Assembly: GCF_900105655.1 (NCBI RefSeq) | Contig: NZ_LT629787.1 | Span: forward strand, 620,001 to 684,000 | Direction: 5' to 3' | Source: Halopseudomonas salegens | GTDB taxonomy: Bacteria; Pseudomonadota; Gammaproteobacteria; Pseudomonadales; Pseudomonadaceae | Length of the DNA: 64,000 bases | Shown: positions 42,161-52,033 of the stretch, one piece after another | How the letters are laid out: each line of letters starts with the position of its first letter | How positions within the stretch are numbered: the first letter of the stretch is position 1 | Made by a program: the position numbers and the translations under genes | Notes under the pieces: generated by a model | Seen by the model: only the letters and a program-made list of their open reading frames with translations | Told to the model about the DNA's origin: nothing | Database searches by the model: none

Positions 42161-43357
42161 TCAGAGCCTCCCGATAAGACGGCGGATACGCTGAGCTGCT
42201 TCGATGCAATCATCCAGCGGTGCGACCAGCGCCATACGCACACGGCCGGCGCCCGGATTATACCCATCCAGGTCGCGGGACAGGTAGCGGCCGGGTACCA
42301 CGGCGACGTTTTCTTCTGCCAGCAGGCGACGGCAGAAGCTGTCGTCATCCATCGGCGTTTGCGGCCAGAGGTAGAAGCCGGCATCCGGGCGTTGCACATC
42401 CATCACGTCGCCGAGAATGTCCAGCACGGCGTCAAACTTGCTCTGGTAGAGCGCGCGGTTGGTCTCGACATGACTTTCGTCCTGCCAGGCGGCAATGCTG
42501 GCGCGCTGAGTCTGCACTGGCATGGCACAGCCATGATAGGTGCGGTATTGCAGGTAGGGTTTCAGCAGAGTGGCGTCACCGGCGACAAAGCCTGAGCGCA
42601 AGCCGGGCAGGTTGGAGCGCTTGGACAGGCTGTGAAACACCACGCAGCGTGCGTAGTCATGCCGGCCCATGGCGGCACAGGCCTGCAGCAGACCAATCGG
42701 GGCGGGTTGACCCGGACGATAGATTTCGCTGTAGCACTCGTCCGACGCGATGACGAAATCATAGTCATCGGCCAGCCGGATCAGCTGCTGCAAGGTGTCC
42801 TGCGGAATAACCGCGCCGGTGGGATTGCCCGGGGTACAGATAAACAACAGTTGGCAGCGCTGCCAGATACTCGCCGGTACCTGGTCAAAATCGGGAATGA
42901 AGCCATTGCTGGCATCGCAGGCCAGGTAATGCGGTTCGACCCCGGCCAGAAAGGCTGCCCCTTCATAGATCTGATAGAAGGGGTTGGGGCTGACTACCAG
43001 GCCTTGCGAGTCGCGTTCGATCAGCGCCTGGGTAAAGGAAAACAGCGCTTCGCGCGTACCGTTGACCGGAATAATGTGCTGCGCCGGATCCAGGCTGTCG
43101 GCGGGCAGGGCGAAGCGTTGTGTCAGCCAGTCAGCGATGCTCTGACGCAGCTCCGGGATGCCGGCGGTGGTCGGATAGACGGCGGCCTGATCGAGATTGC
43201 TTGCCAGTGCTTCGAGCACAAAGGGCGGTGACGGATGCTTGGGTTCTCCGATCGACAGCGAAATCGGACGCAGTTCGGGATTGGGCGTGATATCGGCAAT
43301 CAGGGCGCGCAGCTTTTCAAAGGGATAGGGCTGCAGGCGCTGCAAATCATGGTTCAT
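42161..43357 (-). CDS. dapC: DapC, succinyldiaminopimelate transaminase
   Basis: 398-residue fold-type I PLP aminotransferase that converts N-succinyl-2-amino-6-ketopimelate to N-succinyl-LL-DAP with glutamate. ATG 43357 gives MNHDLQRLQPYPFEKLRAL, the family start. Motifs: ICTPGNPTGAVI, ASDECYSEIYRP (Asp to pyridine N) and HSLSKRSNLPGLRSGF with the Schiff-base Lys. It lies 10 bp downstream of glnD in the same direction, and the ArsC-family gene starts 2 bp after it. This position beside dapD supports the DapC rather than ArgD assignment. Confidence 0.94.
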   Translation of the reverse strand: MNHDLQRLQPYPFEKLRALIADITPNPELRPISLSIGEPKHPSPPFVLEALASNLDQAAVYPTTAGIPELRQSIADWLTQRFALPADSLDPAQHIIPVNGTREALFSFTQALIERDSQGLVVSPNPFYQIYEGAAFLAGVEPHYLACDASNGFIPDFDQVPASIWQRCQLLFICTPGNPTGAVIPQDTLQQLIRLADDYDFVIASDECYSEIYRPGQPAPIGLLQACAAMGRHDYARCVVFHSLSKRSNLPGLRSGFVAGDATLLKPYLQYRTYHGCAMPVQTQRASIAAWQDESHVETNRALYQSKFDAVLDILGDVMDVQRPDAGFYLWPQTPMDDDSFCRRLLAEENVAVVPGRYLSRDLDGYNPGAGRVRMALVAPLDDCIEAAQRIRRLIGRL

Positions 43358-43367
43358 GGATAGCGTC

Positions 43368-46064
43368 TCAAAAAGTGATGGCCTGCGTGGCGTCAGTGTT
43401 GCTGCCAGCCTGACTGTCACTCAGGGTGGCGATAATCGTCTGTTGCAGCCGTTGGCAGAGTTCCGGATCGGATAGCGCCTGGTTATCGACATCGGTCAGC
43501 ACGAAGACGTCATCCACGCGTTCACCGAGGGTGACGATCTTGGCATTCTGAATGCTGATGTCGAAATCCAGGAAAATGCGACCCATACGGGCGAGCAGGC
43601 CGGGACGGTCGGGGGCGCTCAGCTCAAGAATGGTGTGTTGTCCGGCCGGGTCGTTGAATATGGTGACCTCGGGTGGGAAGGCAAAGTGCTTGAGCTGGCG
43701 CGGTACCCGGCGTTGAATGATGTTCGGGTAATCATCCGGGTCGGACAGGGCTTCACTCAACCCCTGTTTGACCTGGCGGATACGTTCGGGGTTGTCGCCA
43801 ATCGAGCTGCCATCGGCATCCAGCACAATATAGGTATCCAGGCTGAACTGGCTGGTCGAGGTAATGATGCGCGCATCCTGAATGCTCAGATTGAGCTGAT
43901 CCATGGCGGCTACAGTGGCAGCAAACAGGTCGTGCTGGTCCGGAGTGTAGATAAATACCTGAGTGGCGCCTTCGAATTCACGTTGCGCGGTTTCCTTGAT
44001 CAGCACTAAGGGACCCTGGTGATCCGGATGCTGGATGATCGCTTCGGTATGCCAGGCGACGTCGCTGGCGGTGTGGCGCAGGAAGTAATCTTCGCCCAGT
44101 TGCACCCAGAGCTCTTCCGCATCATCCTCATCAATACCACTTCGCACCAGAATATCCAGGGCCGCCTGTTGCGTCTGACGAACATGCTCTTCGCGATCCG
44201 GTGGGTTATCCAGACCACGGCGCAGGGCGCGCTTGGTTTCGGTATATAGCTGGCGAAGCAATGAAGCGCGCCAGGAGTTCCACAGGGTCGGGTTGGTCGC
44301 GTTGATGTCGGCGATGGTCAGTACATAGAGGTAATCCAGGCGCACCTGGTTGCCCATATGCAGGGCAAAATCATGGATCACTTGCGGGTCGGAAATATCC
44401 TTGCGTTGGGCAGTCGTCGACATCACCAGGTGATTCTCCACCAGCCAACTGATCAAGTGCGTATCCCAGGCGGGTAGATGGTGGCGCTTGCTGAATTCAC
44501 GTGCGTCCACGGCACCCAGTTCGGAGTGGTCTCCTCCCCGGCCTTTGGCGATATCGTGATAGAGCCCGGCCATGTACAGCAGGTCGGGTTTGGGCAGGCG
44601 GCAGAAGATTTTCCATGCCAGCGGATAGCGCTCCTGATAATCCGGGCGGCCGAGTTTGCGCAGGTGCTTGATCAGGTTCAGCGTGTGCGCATCCACGGTA
44701 TAAATGTGGAAGAGATCATGCTGCATCTGGCCAACAATCTTGCCGAACTCTGGCAAATAGCGGCCCAGAATACCGTAGCGGTTCATGCGGCGCAGATTGG
44801 CGTGAATGCCTTGCTGGCAACGGAATAATTCGACGAACAGGCTGGTATTGCGCAGATCGGCACGGAAGGCATCGTCAATCAGGTGGCGGTTGTCGCGCAA
44901 TAAGCGAATGGTGTCTGCACGCACCCCGCGAATTTCCGGGTGCTGGGCCATCAGCAGGAAAATTTCCAGCAGAGCGAAGGGCGTTCGCCGGAATACCTGA
45001 GGATGGGTCACTTCAATATAGTGGTTGCGCACCTGGAAGCGGTTGTTGAGTGGCTGGATATCGGCCTGCTCCGAGTCACGCAACAGCATTTCCTCGAAGT
45101 GTTGCATCAACAGGTCATTCAGCTCGGAGAGTGACATGACGACACGGAAGTAGCGCTGCATGAAGCGCTCCAGCGCCATCTTGCTGTCAGTGTCTTCGAA
45201 GCCCAGCATCTTCGCAATGCTGCGCTGATGGTCAAACAGGAGGCGGTCTTCTGCCCGGCCAGCCAGAGTGTGCAAGGCAAAACGAACCTGCCAGAGAAAG
45301 CTCTGTCCAGCATCCAGCAGTGTGTATTCGGCTTCGTTGAGAAAGCCGCGCTCAACCAGTTCTCGCAGGTCGCTGGTACCGAAATGCCGCAGCGCAACCC
45401 AGGCAATGGTCTGGATATCGCGCAGGCCCCCGGGTGAGCTTTTGACGTTGGGTTCCAGATTGTATTCAGTGTCGTTGAACTTGCCATGGCGTGCATGCTG
45501 CTCGCTGCGCTTGGCGCGGAAAAATTCGGCATCACTCCACATATGCTCGGGACTGATGGCAGCAATCATTTGCTGGCGCAGGACTTCATCGCCGACCAGG
45601 GTGCGCGATTCCATCAGGTTGGTGATCACGGTGATGTCGGCGCGGGCCTCTTCGGCACACTCGGCGATATTGCGCACACTCTGCCCAACTTCCAGGCCGA
45701 TGTCCCACAGCAGCATGAGAAACTGTTCGATGCAGTCACGATAGGGCTCAGATTCATCGCGCAGCAGAATCAGCAAGTCGATATCCGAATGCGGGTGCAG
45801 TTCGCCTCGGCCGTAACCCCCAACAGCCAGCAGGGCGATGCCGCTGTCATTGGCACAGCTGAGTTGACGCCAGGCCTGCTGCAGAATGTGGTCGGTAAAC
45901 CAGGCGCGCTCATGGATCAGCTTGCGTATATCGCGGCCACCGTTGAAACGGGCCTGCAAGACGTTGTCAGCCTGGCGGATGGCTTTCTTGAATGCCGCGA
46001 TGGGGCTGGTTTTCAGTGCCAGTTCGGCCTGGAACTGGCTGGGATCAAACAACTCGTTATCCAC
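43368..46064 (-). CDS. glnD: GlnD, bifunctional uridylyltransferase/uridylyl-removing enzyme
   Basis: 898-residue sensor that uridylylates PII protein when glutamine is low and deuridylylates it when glutamine is high. Domains in order: nucleotidyltransferase (about 75-200) with [17 protein letters not shown] carrying the metal Asp pair, a helical linker, an HD hydrolase domain (about 440-560; [17 protein letters not shown]), and two C-terminal ACT domains (about 700-790 and 810-890) that bind glutamine. Length is as expected and all motifs are intact. It starts 18 bp after map and precedes dapC by 10 bp, so map-glnD-dapC may be one transcript. Confidence 0.97.
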   Translation of the reverse strand: MDNELFDPSQFQAELALKTSPIAAFKKAIRQADNVLQARFNGGRDIRKLIHERAWFTDHILQQAWRQLSCANDSGIALLAVGGYGRGELHPHSDIDLLILLRDESEPYRDCIEQFLMLLWDIGLEVGQSVRNIAECAEEARADITVITNLMESRTLVGDEVLRQQMIAAISPEHMWSDAEFFRAKRSEQHARHGKFNDTEYNLEPNVKSSPGGLRDIQTIAWVALRHFGTSDLRELVERGFLNEAEYTLLDAGQSFLWQVRFALHTLAGRAEDRLLFDHQRSIAKMLGFEDTDSKMALERFMQRYFRVVMSLSELNDLLMQHFEEMLLRDSEQADIQPLNNRFQVRNHYIEVTHPQVFRRTPFALLEIFLLMAQHPEIRGVRADTIRLLRDNRHLIDDAFRADLRNTSLFVELFRCQQGIHANLRRMNRYGILGRYLPEFGKIVGQMQHDLFHIYTVDAHTLNLIKHLRKLGRPDYQERYPLAWKIFCRLPKPDLLYMAGLYHDIAKGRGGDHSELGAVDAREFSKRHHLPAWDTHLISWLVENHLVMSTTAQRKDISDPQVIHDFALHMGNQVRLDYLYVLTIADINATNPTLWNSWRASLLRQLYTETKRALRRGLDNPPDREEHVRQTQQAALDILVRSGIDEDDAEELWVQLGEDYFLRHTASDVAWHTEAIIQHPDHQGPLVLIKETAQREFEGATQVFIYTPDQHDLFAATVAAMDQLNLSIQDARIITSTSQFSLDTYIVLDADGSSIGDNPERIRQVKQGLSEALSDPDDYPNIIQRRVPRQLKHFAFPPEVTIFNDPAGQHTILELSAPDRPGLLARMGRIFLDFDISIQNAKIVTLGERVDDVFVLTDVDNQALSDPELCQRLQQTIIATLSDSQAGSNTDATQAITF

Positions 46065-46082
46065 GGCAACAGCCCCTTGGGT

Positions 46083-46871
46083 TTACTGAAAGGTTTCTTC
46101 CTGGCGCTTGGTCAGGATCTCGTGGCCATCTGCGGTCACCAGGATGGTGTGCTCCCATTGGGCCGACAGCTTGCGATCCTTGGTAATGGCCGTCCAGCCA
46201 TCACCCAGCAATCGCGTCTCTGCACGGCCCTGGTTGATCATGGGTTCAATGGTGAAGGTCATGCCTTCTTTCAATTCCATGCCGGTGCCTGCGCGGCCGT
46301 AGTGCACTACCTGGGGATCTTCATGAAATACCTTGCCGATGCCGTGGCCGCAATATTCGCGTACAACGCTGAAGCGGTTGGCATGCGCGTGGTCCTGGAT
46401 TATCTGGCCGATATCGCCCAGGCGCGCCCCGGGGCGCACAACAGAAATACCTTTATACAGGCATTCCTGCGTCACCTTGGCCAGTCGCTGGGCCCACTCG
46501 GGTACCTCGCCGACCATGAACATCTTGCTGGTGTCGCCGTGGTAGCCGTCCTTGATGACGGTGACGTCGATATTCAGCATGTCGCCGTTCTTCAGCGGCT
46601 TGTCATTGGGTATGCCGTGGCAGACGACGTGATTCAGTGAGGTGCAAATTGACTTGGGGAAGGGCATCCGGCCTGGAGCGCCGCCATAGTTGAGCGGTGC
46701 TGGAATAGCACCTTGTTCATCAACAATATAATTATGACAAATGCGATCCAGTTCTTCCGTCGTGATGCCGGCCTTGACATGCTCGCCGATCATCTCCAGC
46801 ACTTCGGCGGCCAGCCGGCCAGCTACGCGCATGCCGGCAATATCTTCCGCAGTCTTGATGCTCACGCTCAT
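46083..46871 (-). CDS. map: Methionine aminopeptidase type Ia
   Basis: 262 residues from ATG 46871 (MSVSIKTAEDIAGMRVAG). It removes the initiator Met from nascent proteins. The five metal ligands are in NIDVTVIKDGYHGDTSKMF (two Asp), HGIGKVFHEDP (His), FTIEPMINQG (Glu) and SAQWEHTILVT (Glu). The additional His of the active site is in NHVVCHGIPND. It is divergent from rpsB, a conserved bacterial arrangement. An extended -10 (TGTTAGAAT on the minus strand, 46964-46972) lies about 95 bp upstream. Confidence 0.96.
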   Translation of the reverse strand: MSVSIKTAEDIAGMRVAGRLAAEVLEMIGEHVKAGITTEELDRICHNYIVDEQGAIPAPLNYGGAPGRMPFPKSICTSLNHVVCHGIPNDKPLKNGDMLNIDVTVIKDGYHGDTSKMFMVGEVPEWAQRLAKVTQECLYKGISVVRPGARLGDIGQIIQDHAHANRFSVVREYCGHGIGKVFHEDPQVVHYGRAGTGMELKEGMTFTIEPMINQGRAETRLLGDGWTAITKDRKLSAQWEHTILVTADGHEILTKRQEETFQ

Positions 46872-46963
46872 GTCGACACCTCTTTTCTGGGCTGTACCGG
46901 GGCACAGCAATAAAATCGTGCGGGCCTGGGGTGGCTGCATGCCACTGCCCGACAAAGCGCATC

Positions 46964-46972
46964 ATTCTAACA
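46964..46972 (-). promoter_or_regulatory. Extended -10 promoter element of map
   Basis: Minus strand TG-T-TAGAAT: -10 hexamer TAGAAT (46969-46964) with the TGn extension. No strong -35 box, as is usual for extended -10 promoters. Confidence 0.5.
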
Positions 46973-47024
46973 GAGAACCCGCACTGCGAGCGACCCGCGG
47001 GCGGACAGCAGGGGCCGGATATGC

Positions 47025-47053
47025 TTTAATTTGTTGCGGCAATATGGTATAAA
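47025..47053 (+). promoter_or_regulatory. rpsB promoter
   Basis: TATAAA (47048-47053) with a weak TTTAAT (47025-47030) 17 bp upstream. The following GCGCCGCGCC discriminator is typical of ppGpp-repressed ribosomal promoters. The expected start is about 135 nt before rpsB. Confidence 0.55.
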
Positions 47054-47061
47054 GCGCCGCG

Positions 47062-47196
47062 CCTGTGAGAGGTCGAGCAATCGGCCGCAGGTGAAAACTG
47101 AATCCGCACACATATCGACACGTTGCCCTGGGTGCCCTGCGGGGTTGGACAGCGGGATATGTGGAGGCTCAACCCGATAGACAATTTGGAGTTAAC
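47062..47196 (+). promoter_or_regulatory. rpsB 5' leader, candidate S2 autoregulatory element
   Basis: About 135 nt of untranslated leader. Gammaproteobacterial rpsB leaders bind S2 and repress the rpsB-tsf operon; the length and position fit, but I cannot verify the structure here. Confidence 0.4.
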
Positions 47197-47940
47197 ATGA
47201 CTCAAGTCAACATGCGCGACATGCTGAAGGCCGGTGCGCACTTCGGCCACCAGACCCGTTACTGGAACCCGAAAATGGGCAAGTTCATTTTCGGTGCTCG
47301 CAACAAGATTCACATCATCAACCTGGAAAAAACCATGCCGATGTTCCACGAAGCCCTGGGCTTTGTGGAGAAAGTCGCTTCCGGTAAAAACAAGATCCTG
47401 TTTGTTGGCACCAAGCGTGCCGCCAGCAAGATCATTGCCGATGAAGCTACTCGTGCCGGTATGCCCTATGTTGATCACCGCTGGTTGGGCGGCATGCTGA
47501 CCAACTACAAGACCATCCGCCAGTCCATCAAGCGTCTGCGTGACCTGGAAGTGCAGTCACAGGACGGTACCTTTACCAAGCTGACCAAGAAAGAAGCGCT
47601 GATGCGCACCCGTGATCTGGAAAAACTGGATCGTGGTCTGGGCGGTATCAAGGATATGGGCGGTCTGCCCGACGCCATGTTCGTTATCGATGTCGAGCAC
47701 GAGCGCATCGCTATCACCGAGGCCAACAAGCTGGGTATTCCGGTTATTGGCATCGTTGATACCAACAGCAGCCCGGATGGCATTGATTATGTAATCCCGG
47801 GTAACGATGACGCTATCCGCGCCATCCGCCTGTATGCCGCTGCTGTTGCTGACGCGGTGTTGCGTGGCAAGAACAATGGTGGTGCCGGCGATGAGTTCGT
47901 CGAAGAAAGCGCCCCGGCTGCAGAAGCCTCGGAAGGCTGA
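47197..47940 (+). CDS. rpsB: 30S ribosomal protein S2
   Basis: 247 residues from ATG 47197 ([19 protein letters not shown]), with a TTGGAG Shine-Dalgarno. Conserved S2 blocks: [14 protein letters not shown], the NLEKTMPMF region, [16 protein letters not shown] and [16 protein letters not shown]2 joins the 30S subunit late and helps anchor S1. The acidic C-terminal tail ([20 protein letters not shown]) is typical of pseudomonads. A perfect hairpin terminator/attenuator separates it from tsf. Confidence 0.97.
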   Translation: MTQVNMRDMLKAGAHFGHQTRYWNPKMGKFIFGARNKIHIINLEKTMPMFHEALGFVEKVASGKNKILFVGTKRAASKIIADEATRAGMPYVDHRWLGGMLTNYKTIRQSIKRLRDLEVQSQDGTFTKLTKKEALMRTRDLEKLDRGLGGIKDMGGLPDAMFVIDVEHERIAITEANKLGIPVIGIVDTNSSPDGIDYVIPGNDDAIRAIRLYAAAVADAVLRGKNNGGAGDEFVEESAPAAEASEG

Positions 47941-47967
47941 GTGGTTATCGGCATGTGACTGCCGGTA

Positions 47968-47994
47968 CAAAAAGGGGGCTATGCCCCCTTTTTG
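47968..47994 (+). terminator. Attenuator/terminator between rpsB and tsf
   Basis: Perfect 12-bp stem (CAAAAAGGGGGC and GCCCCCTTTTTG) with loop TAT; the 3' arm ends in five T. It probably lets only part of the rpsB transcripts continue into tsf, as known for E. coli. Confidence 0.85.
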
Positions 47995-48078
47995 CAATGT
48001 ATTGAGTGCACAATTTTACCCCGCCATGCCCTGACGCGTCGGGCGTGGACAAGATCAAGCTATTTAGAGGATATGTTC

Positions 48079-48948
48079 ATGGCACAGGTTACTGCAGCAA
48101 TGGTCAAGGAACTGCGCGAGCGCACCGGTCAGGGCATGATGGAGTGCAAGAAAGCGTTGGTTGCTTCCGAGGGTGACATCGAGAAAGCAATTGATGACAT
48201 GCGTGCTTCCGGCGCCATCAAGGCAGCCAAGAAAGCCGGTAATATCGCCGCCGAAGGCGCCATCGCTGCCAAGGTGTCGGCTGATGGCAAAACCGGCATG
48301 ATCATCGAAGTCAACTCGCAGACTGACTTCCTCGCTCTGCAGGACGATTTCAAAGGCTTCGTCGCCGCTTCACTGGATAAGGCTTTCGAGGCAGGGTACA
48401 CCGACGCCGCGCCATTGATCGAGGCGCAAGAGCCAGCCCGCGAGGCCCTGGTTGCCAAGACCGGCGAAAACGTCAATATCCGTCGTCTGACGCGCGTTGA
48501 AGGTGATGTGGTGGGTGCTTACCTGCATGGCCATCGCATCGGTGTCCTGGTGACCCTGAAAGGCGGTGACGAAGAGTTGGCCCGTGATATTGCCATGCAC
48601 GTTGCTGCCAGCAATCCGCAATTCCTCGACCCCAGCCAGGTATCGGAAGATGCCGTCGCCAAGGAAAAGGAAATCTTCATGCAGTTGAATGCTGACAAGA
48701 TCAAGGGCAAGCCACCGGAAATCGTTGAGAAGATGGTCAGCGGCCGGATTCAGAAGTTCCTCGCCGAGGGTAGTCTGGTTGAGCAGGCTTTCGTCAAGGA
48801 CGATAGCCTCAAAGTCGGTGAGCTGGCGAAAAAAGCCGGTGCTGAAATCGTTTCCTTTGTCCGTTATGAAGTGGGTGAAGGTATCGAGAAAGCGGCTGAT
48901 GACTTTGCAGCTGAAGTAGCTGCTCAGGTTGCTGCGGCCAAGAAGTAA
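48079..48948 (+). CDS. tsf: Elongation factor Ts
   Basis: 289-residue guanine nucleotide exchange factor for EF-Tu. ATG 48079 has GAGG 8 nt upstream. The N-terminal UBA-like domain MAQVTAAMVKELRERTGQGM is followed by the core with MMECKKALVASEGDIEKA and the TDF motif in SQTDFLALQDDF, which contacts the EF-Tu nucleotide site. The C-terminal module is complete. Co-transcribed in part with rpsB, and followed by a terminator. Confidence 0.97.
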   Translation: MAQVTAAMVKELRERTGQGMMECKKALVASEGDIEKAIDDMRASGAIKAAKKAGNIAAEGAIAAKVSADGKTGMIIEVNSQTDFLALQDDFKGFVAASLDKAFEAGYTDAAPLIEAQEPAREALVAKTGENVNIRRLTRVEGDVVGAYLHGHRIGVLVTLKGGDEELARDIAMHVAASNPQFLDPSQVSEDAVAKEKEIFMQLNADKIKGKPPEIVEKMVSGRIQKFLAEGSLVEQAFVKDDSLKVGELAKKAGAEIVSFVRYEVGEGIEKAADDFAAEVAAQVAAAKK

Positions 48949-49010
48949 ACAGCCTGTGTCCAGACTCCATGAGCCTGCACGTCAGGACATGACAGGTTGA
49001 AGTTGAACGG

Positions 49011-49043
49011 GAGGCTTTTCGCGCAAGCGGAAAGCCTCTTTTG
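49011..49043 (+). terminator. Terminator after tsf
   Basis: GAGGCTTTTC, an 8-nt loop and GGAAAGCCTC, followed by TTTTGT, 62 bp after the tsf stop. Eight perfect pairs plus one wobble. Confidence 0.85.
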
Positions 49044-49136
49044 TAATAAAGCTGAAAAATTGAACATCGCATCGGTTATGCTGTCCTGTACGGTGTTGGT
49101 TGTTCCCATCACTCCGCATTCATAAGAGAGTCGCAA

Positions 49137-49871
49137 ATGGCCCAGATACCCAGCAGTCGTCAGCCCAAGTACAAACGGATTTTGCTCAAACTCAGCGGCG
49201 AGGCCCTGATGGGCACCGAAGCCTTCGGGATTGATCCCAAAGTACTGGATCGGATGTCACTGGAAATCGGCCAGTTGGTGGGTATCGGCGTCCAGGTTGG
49301 CCTGGTGATCGGTGGCGGTAATCTGTTTCGTGGTGCGGCGCTGCATTCGGCCGGTATGGACCGGGTAACCGGTGATCATATGGGTATGTTGGCTACGGTA
49401 ATGAATGCGCTGGCCATGCGTGACTCGCTGGAACGCTCGAACATACAGACTCGCGTGATGTCTGCCATCACCATGGAAGGGGTCACCGAGCATTATGATC
49501 GTCGCAAGGCTCTGCGCTACCTGGGCGGTGGTGACGTGGTAATATTTTCCGCGGGCACGGGCAACCCATTTTTCACGACTGACACGGCCGCCTGCCTGCG
49601 AGCGATTGAGGTGGATGCCGACGTCGTCCTGAAAGCGACCAAGGTAGATGGGGTGTATAATGCCGATCCGATGAAAGATCCGGATGCCGTGCGTTTTGAT
49701 CGCCTGAGCTATGACCAGGTGTTGGACCTCAAGCTGGAAGTCATGGACCTGACTGCCATTTGCCTGATCCGCGACCACCAGATGCCGTTGCGGGTCTTTA
49801 ACATGAATAAACCCGGTGCACTGCTGAATGCAGTGGTCGGCAGTGCCGAAGGCACATTGATCGAGGGCTGA
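49137..49871 (+). CDS. pyrH: UMP kinase
   Basis: 244-residue hexameric UMP kinase of the amino-acid-kinase fold, making UDP for pyrimidine nucleotide supply. Motifs: [24 protein letters not shown], and [14 protein letters not shown] near the nucleotide site. ATG 49137 follows GAGAG. It is separated from tsf by a terminator and begins the pyrH-frr-uppS-cdsA-dxr-rseP-bamA stretch of short gaps. Confidence 0.97.
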   Translation: MAQIPSSRQPKYKRILLKLSGEALMGTEAFGIDPKVLDRMSLEIGQLVGIGVQVGLVIGGGNLFRGAALHSAGMDRVTGDHMGMLATVMNALAMRDSLERSNIQTRVMSAITMEGVTEHYDRRKALRYLGGGDVVIFSAGTGNPFFTTDTAACLRAIEVDADVVLKATKVDGVYNADPMKDPDAVRFDRLSYDQVLDLKLEVMDLTAICLIRDHQMPLRVFNMNKPGALLNAVVGSAEGTLIEG

Positions 49872-49877
49872 GCAAGA

Positions 49878-50435
49878 ATGATCAACGATATCAAGAAAGA
49901 CGCGCAGGAGCGCATGAAAAAATCCATTGAATCCCTGGAGCATGCCTTCAACAAGATTCGCACGGGTCGCGCCCACCCCAGCATCCTTGACAGCGTGATG
50001 GTGTCCTATTACGGGTCTGACACGCCCTTGCGCCAGGTCGCCAATGTCAATGTCGAAGACTCTCGTACACTGGCCTTGACCGTGTTCGACAAAAGCATGA
50101 TCCAGGCTGTGGAAAAGGCCATCATGACCTCGGACCTGGGGCTCAATCCGGCGACTGCAGGGACAACCATTCGCGTGCCCATGCCGGCGCTGACCGAAGA
50201 AACCCGCAAAGGCTATACCAAGCAGGCGCGAAGCGAAGCGGAAAATGCCCGCGTGGCGATCCGCAATATCCGTCGTGATGCCTTGAGTACACTGAAAGAC
50301 TTGCAAAAAGAAAAGGAAATCAGCGAAGACGAAGAACACCGCGCCGCTGACGAGATTCAGAAGCTGACTGACAAGTATGTCGCTGAAGTCGATAAGGCGC
50401 TGGTCACCAAGGAAGCGGACCTGATGTCTGTCTGA
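49878..50435 (+). CDS. frr: Ribosome recycling factor
   Basis: 185 residues. It splits post-termination ribosomes together with EF-G. The tRNA-like two-domain protein shows the family start ([19 protein letters not shown]), the domain I/II hinge [10 protein letters not shown] and the C-terminal helix region [16 protein letters not shown]. The start is 6 bp after the pyrH stop, so co-translation is likely. Confidence 0.97.
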   Translation: MINDIKKDAQERMKKSIESLEHAFNKIRTGRAHPSILDSVMVSYYGSDTPLRQVANVNVEDSRTLALTVFDKSMIQAVEKAIMTSDLGLNPATAGTTIRVPMPALTEETRKGYTKQARSEAENARVAIRNIRRDALSTLKDLQKEKEISEDEEHRAADEIQKLTDKYVAEVDKALVTKEADLMSV

Positions 50436-50456
50436 CATCAGTTACCCGGGGAGTTT

Positions 50457-51209
50457 ATGAAGGCTATTGCTACCAGGGCGCGCCCGAGCGGGGTGCCGCG
50501 TCATGTTGCCATTATTATGGATGGAAACAATCGCTGGGCGCGCAAGCGTCTGTTGCCCGGTGTGGCCGGGCACAAGGCGGGAGTTGATTCGGTGCGTGCG
50601 GCGATTGAGGTCTGTGGCAATGCCGGGGTAGAAGTGCTTACCCTGTTTGCATTTTCCAGTGAGAACTGGGCCCGCCCCCAGGAAGAAGTCAGTGCCTTGA
50701 TGGAGTTGTTTCTCAGTGCACTGCGTCGGGAGGTTCGCAAACTGCAGGAAAACGGCATCCGTTTGCAGATCATTGGGGAGCGCCAGCGTTTCACGACCGA
50801 TTTGCAGCAGGCCATGGCGGAAGCCGAGGCCAAGACCGCGGCGGGTGACCGCATGACGTTGGTGGTGGCTGCCAATTATGGCGGTCAATGGGATATCGCT
50901 CAGGCCTGCAGGCGCCTGGCAGAGCAGGTGTCGACGGGCAACCTGGCTGTCGGGCAAATCGATGCCCAGCGAGTCGGATCCGCATTGAGTACGGCCGACT
51001 GGCCGTTGCCGGATCTGTGCATACGCACGGGTGGCGAGCGTCGAGTCAGCAATTTCATGCTCTGGCAGTTGGCCTACGCCGAGCTGTATTTTTCCGATCT
51101 TTTCTGGCCCGACTTCAAGCAGGATGCCATGCAGGCGGCGTTGGCTGATTTCGCGTCACGGCAACGCCGCTTCGGCAAAACCAGCGAACAGGTCGCTGCC
51201 GAGTCATAG
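50457..51209 (+). CDS. uppS: UppS, undecaprenyl diphosphate synthase
   Basis: 250-residue cis-prenyltransferase that makes the C55 carrier for peptidoglycan and O-antigen units. Motifs: IIMDGNNRWARKR (catalytic Asp in the pyrophosphate-binding P-loop), AFSSENWARP, and the C-terminal RTGGERRVSNFMLWQLAYAE with Arg residues binding isopentenyl diphosphate. All are intact. ATG 50457 has GGGAG upstream. Cytoplasmic, membrane-associated. It feeds the lipid II pathway in which MurJ also acts. Confidence 0.97.
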   Translation: MKAIATRARPSGVPRHVAIIMDGNNRWARKRLLPGVAGHKAGVDSVRAAIEVCGNAGVEVLTLFAFSSENWARPQEEVSALMELFLSALRREVRKLQENGIRLQIIGERQRFTTDLQQAMAEAEAKTAAGDRMTLVVAANYGGQWDIAQACRRLAEQVSTGNLAVGQIDAQRVGSALSTADWPLPDLCIRTGGERRVSNFMLWQLAYAELYFSDLFWPDFKQDAMQAALADFASRQRRFGKTSEQVAAES

Positions 51210-51217
51210 GACCCAGC

Positions 51218-52033
51218 ATGCTCAAGCAACGCATCATCACCGGGGTAATCCTCGCACCCGTCGCAGTCGCTGGAGTGGTTTTTCTCCAGGGTCTCTGGTT
51301 TGCCCTGTTCATTGGTCTGGTGGTCACTCTGGGTGCCTGGGAGTGGGCCCGGCTGTCTGGTGAGAGCGGCCAGAAAGGCAGAATAATCTATGCGGTGGCG
51401 GTGGCTATCCTGATGGTCGGCCTGTATCGGGATAGCTGGGCCTTGCCCTGGCTTATGCTGCCGGCAGTGACCTGGTGGCTGTTCGCAGCCGGCCTGGTGC
51501 TTCGCTATCCGGCATCAAAGCCTTTGATGCAAGGGCAGCTGCTGTGTCAGCTCTATGGTCTGCTGGTGCTGCTGCCGGCCTGGTACGGCCTGGTCTGGTT
51601 GCATGGCCAGCCGCATGGGCTGCGGCTGATTCTGGTGCTGGTGGTCATGGTCTGGGCCGCCGATATCGGTGCCTACTTTGCCGGCAAGGGTTTTGGCAAA
51701 CGCAAGCTGATGCCTGCAGTCAGTCCCGGCAAGACACTTGAGGGTTTGCTGGGGGGGGTGGTGCTGACGGAGTTGCTGGTTCTGGCGCTGCTGTTGACCC
51801 TGAGCTGGGAGCTGCAGGCAATTGTACTGGCCATGCTGGGCACCTTGCTGGTTGTGCTGTTTTCCGTATTGGGTGACTTGAGCGAAAGCCTGTTCAAGCG
51901 TGAGCAAGGTGTCAAGGACAGCAGTAACCTGTTGCCCGGGCACGGTGGCGTGCTGGATCGGATCGACAGTCTGACGGCGGCGATTCCGGTGTTTGCCCTT
52001 GGCTGGTGGCTGATCGGGAGTCTACTCGGGTGA
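51218..52033 (+). CDS. cdsA: CdsA, phosphatidate cytidylyltransferase
   Basis: 271-residue polytopic enzyme converting phosphatidic acid and CTP to CDP-diacylglycerol, precursor of all phospholipids. About eight membrane segments. The signature covers [17 protein letters not shown] followed by [15 protein letters not shown], with the metal-binding Asp and the Lys-Asp pair. The start is 8 bp after uppS; the stop overlaps the dxr GTG start. Confidence 0.95.
   Translation: MLKQRIITGVILAPVAVAGVVFLQGLWFALFIGLVVTLGAWEWARLSGESGQKGRIIYAVAVAILMVGLYRDSWALPWLMLPAVTWWLFAAGLVLRYPASKPLMQGQLLCQLYGLLVLLPAWYGLVWLHGQPHGLRLILVLVVMVWAADIGAYFAGKGFGKRKLMPAVSPGKTLEGLLGGVVLTELLVLALLLTLSWELQAIVLAMLGTLLVVLFSVLGDLSESLFKREQGVKDSSNLLPGHGGVLDRIDSLTAAIPVFALGWWLIGSLLG

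Larger units (their letters stand above)
46872..47196. other. Divergent promoter region and leader between map and rpsB
   Basis: 325 bp. It holds the map promoter on the minus strand, the rpsB promoter on the plus strand and a ~130-nt rpsB leader. No protein gene is supported. Confidence 0.6.
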
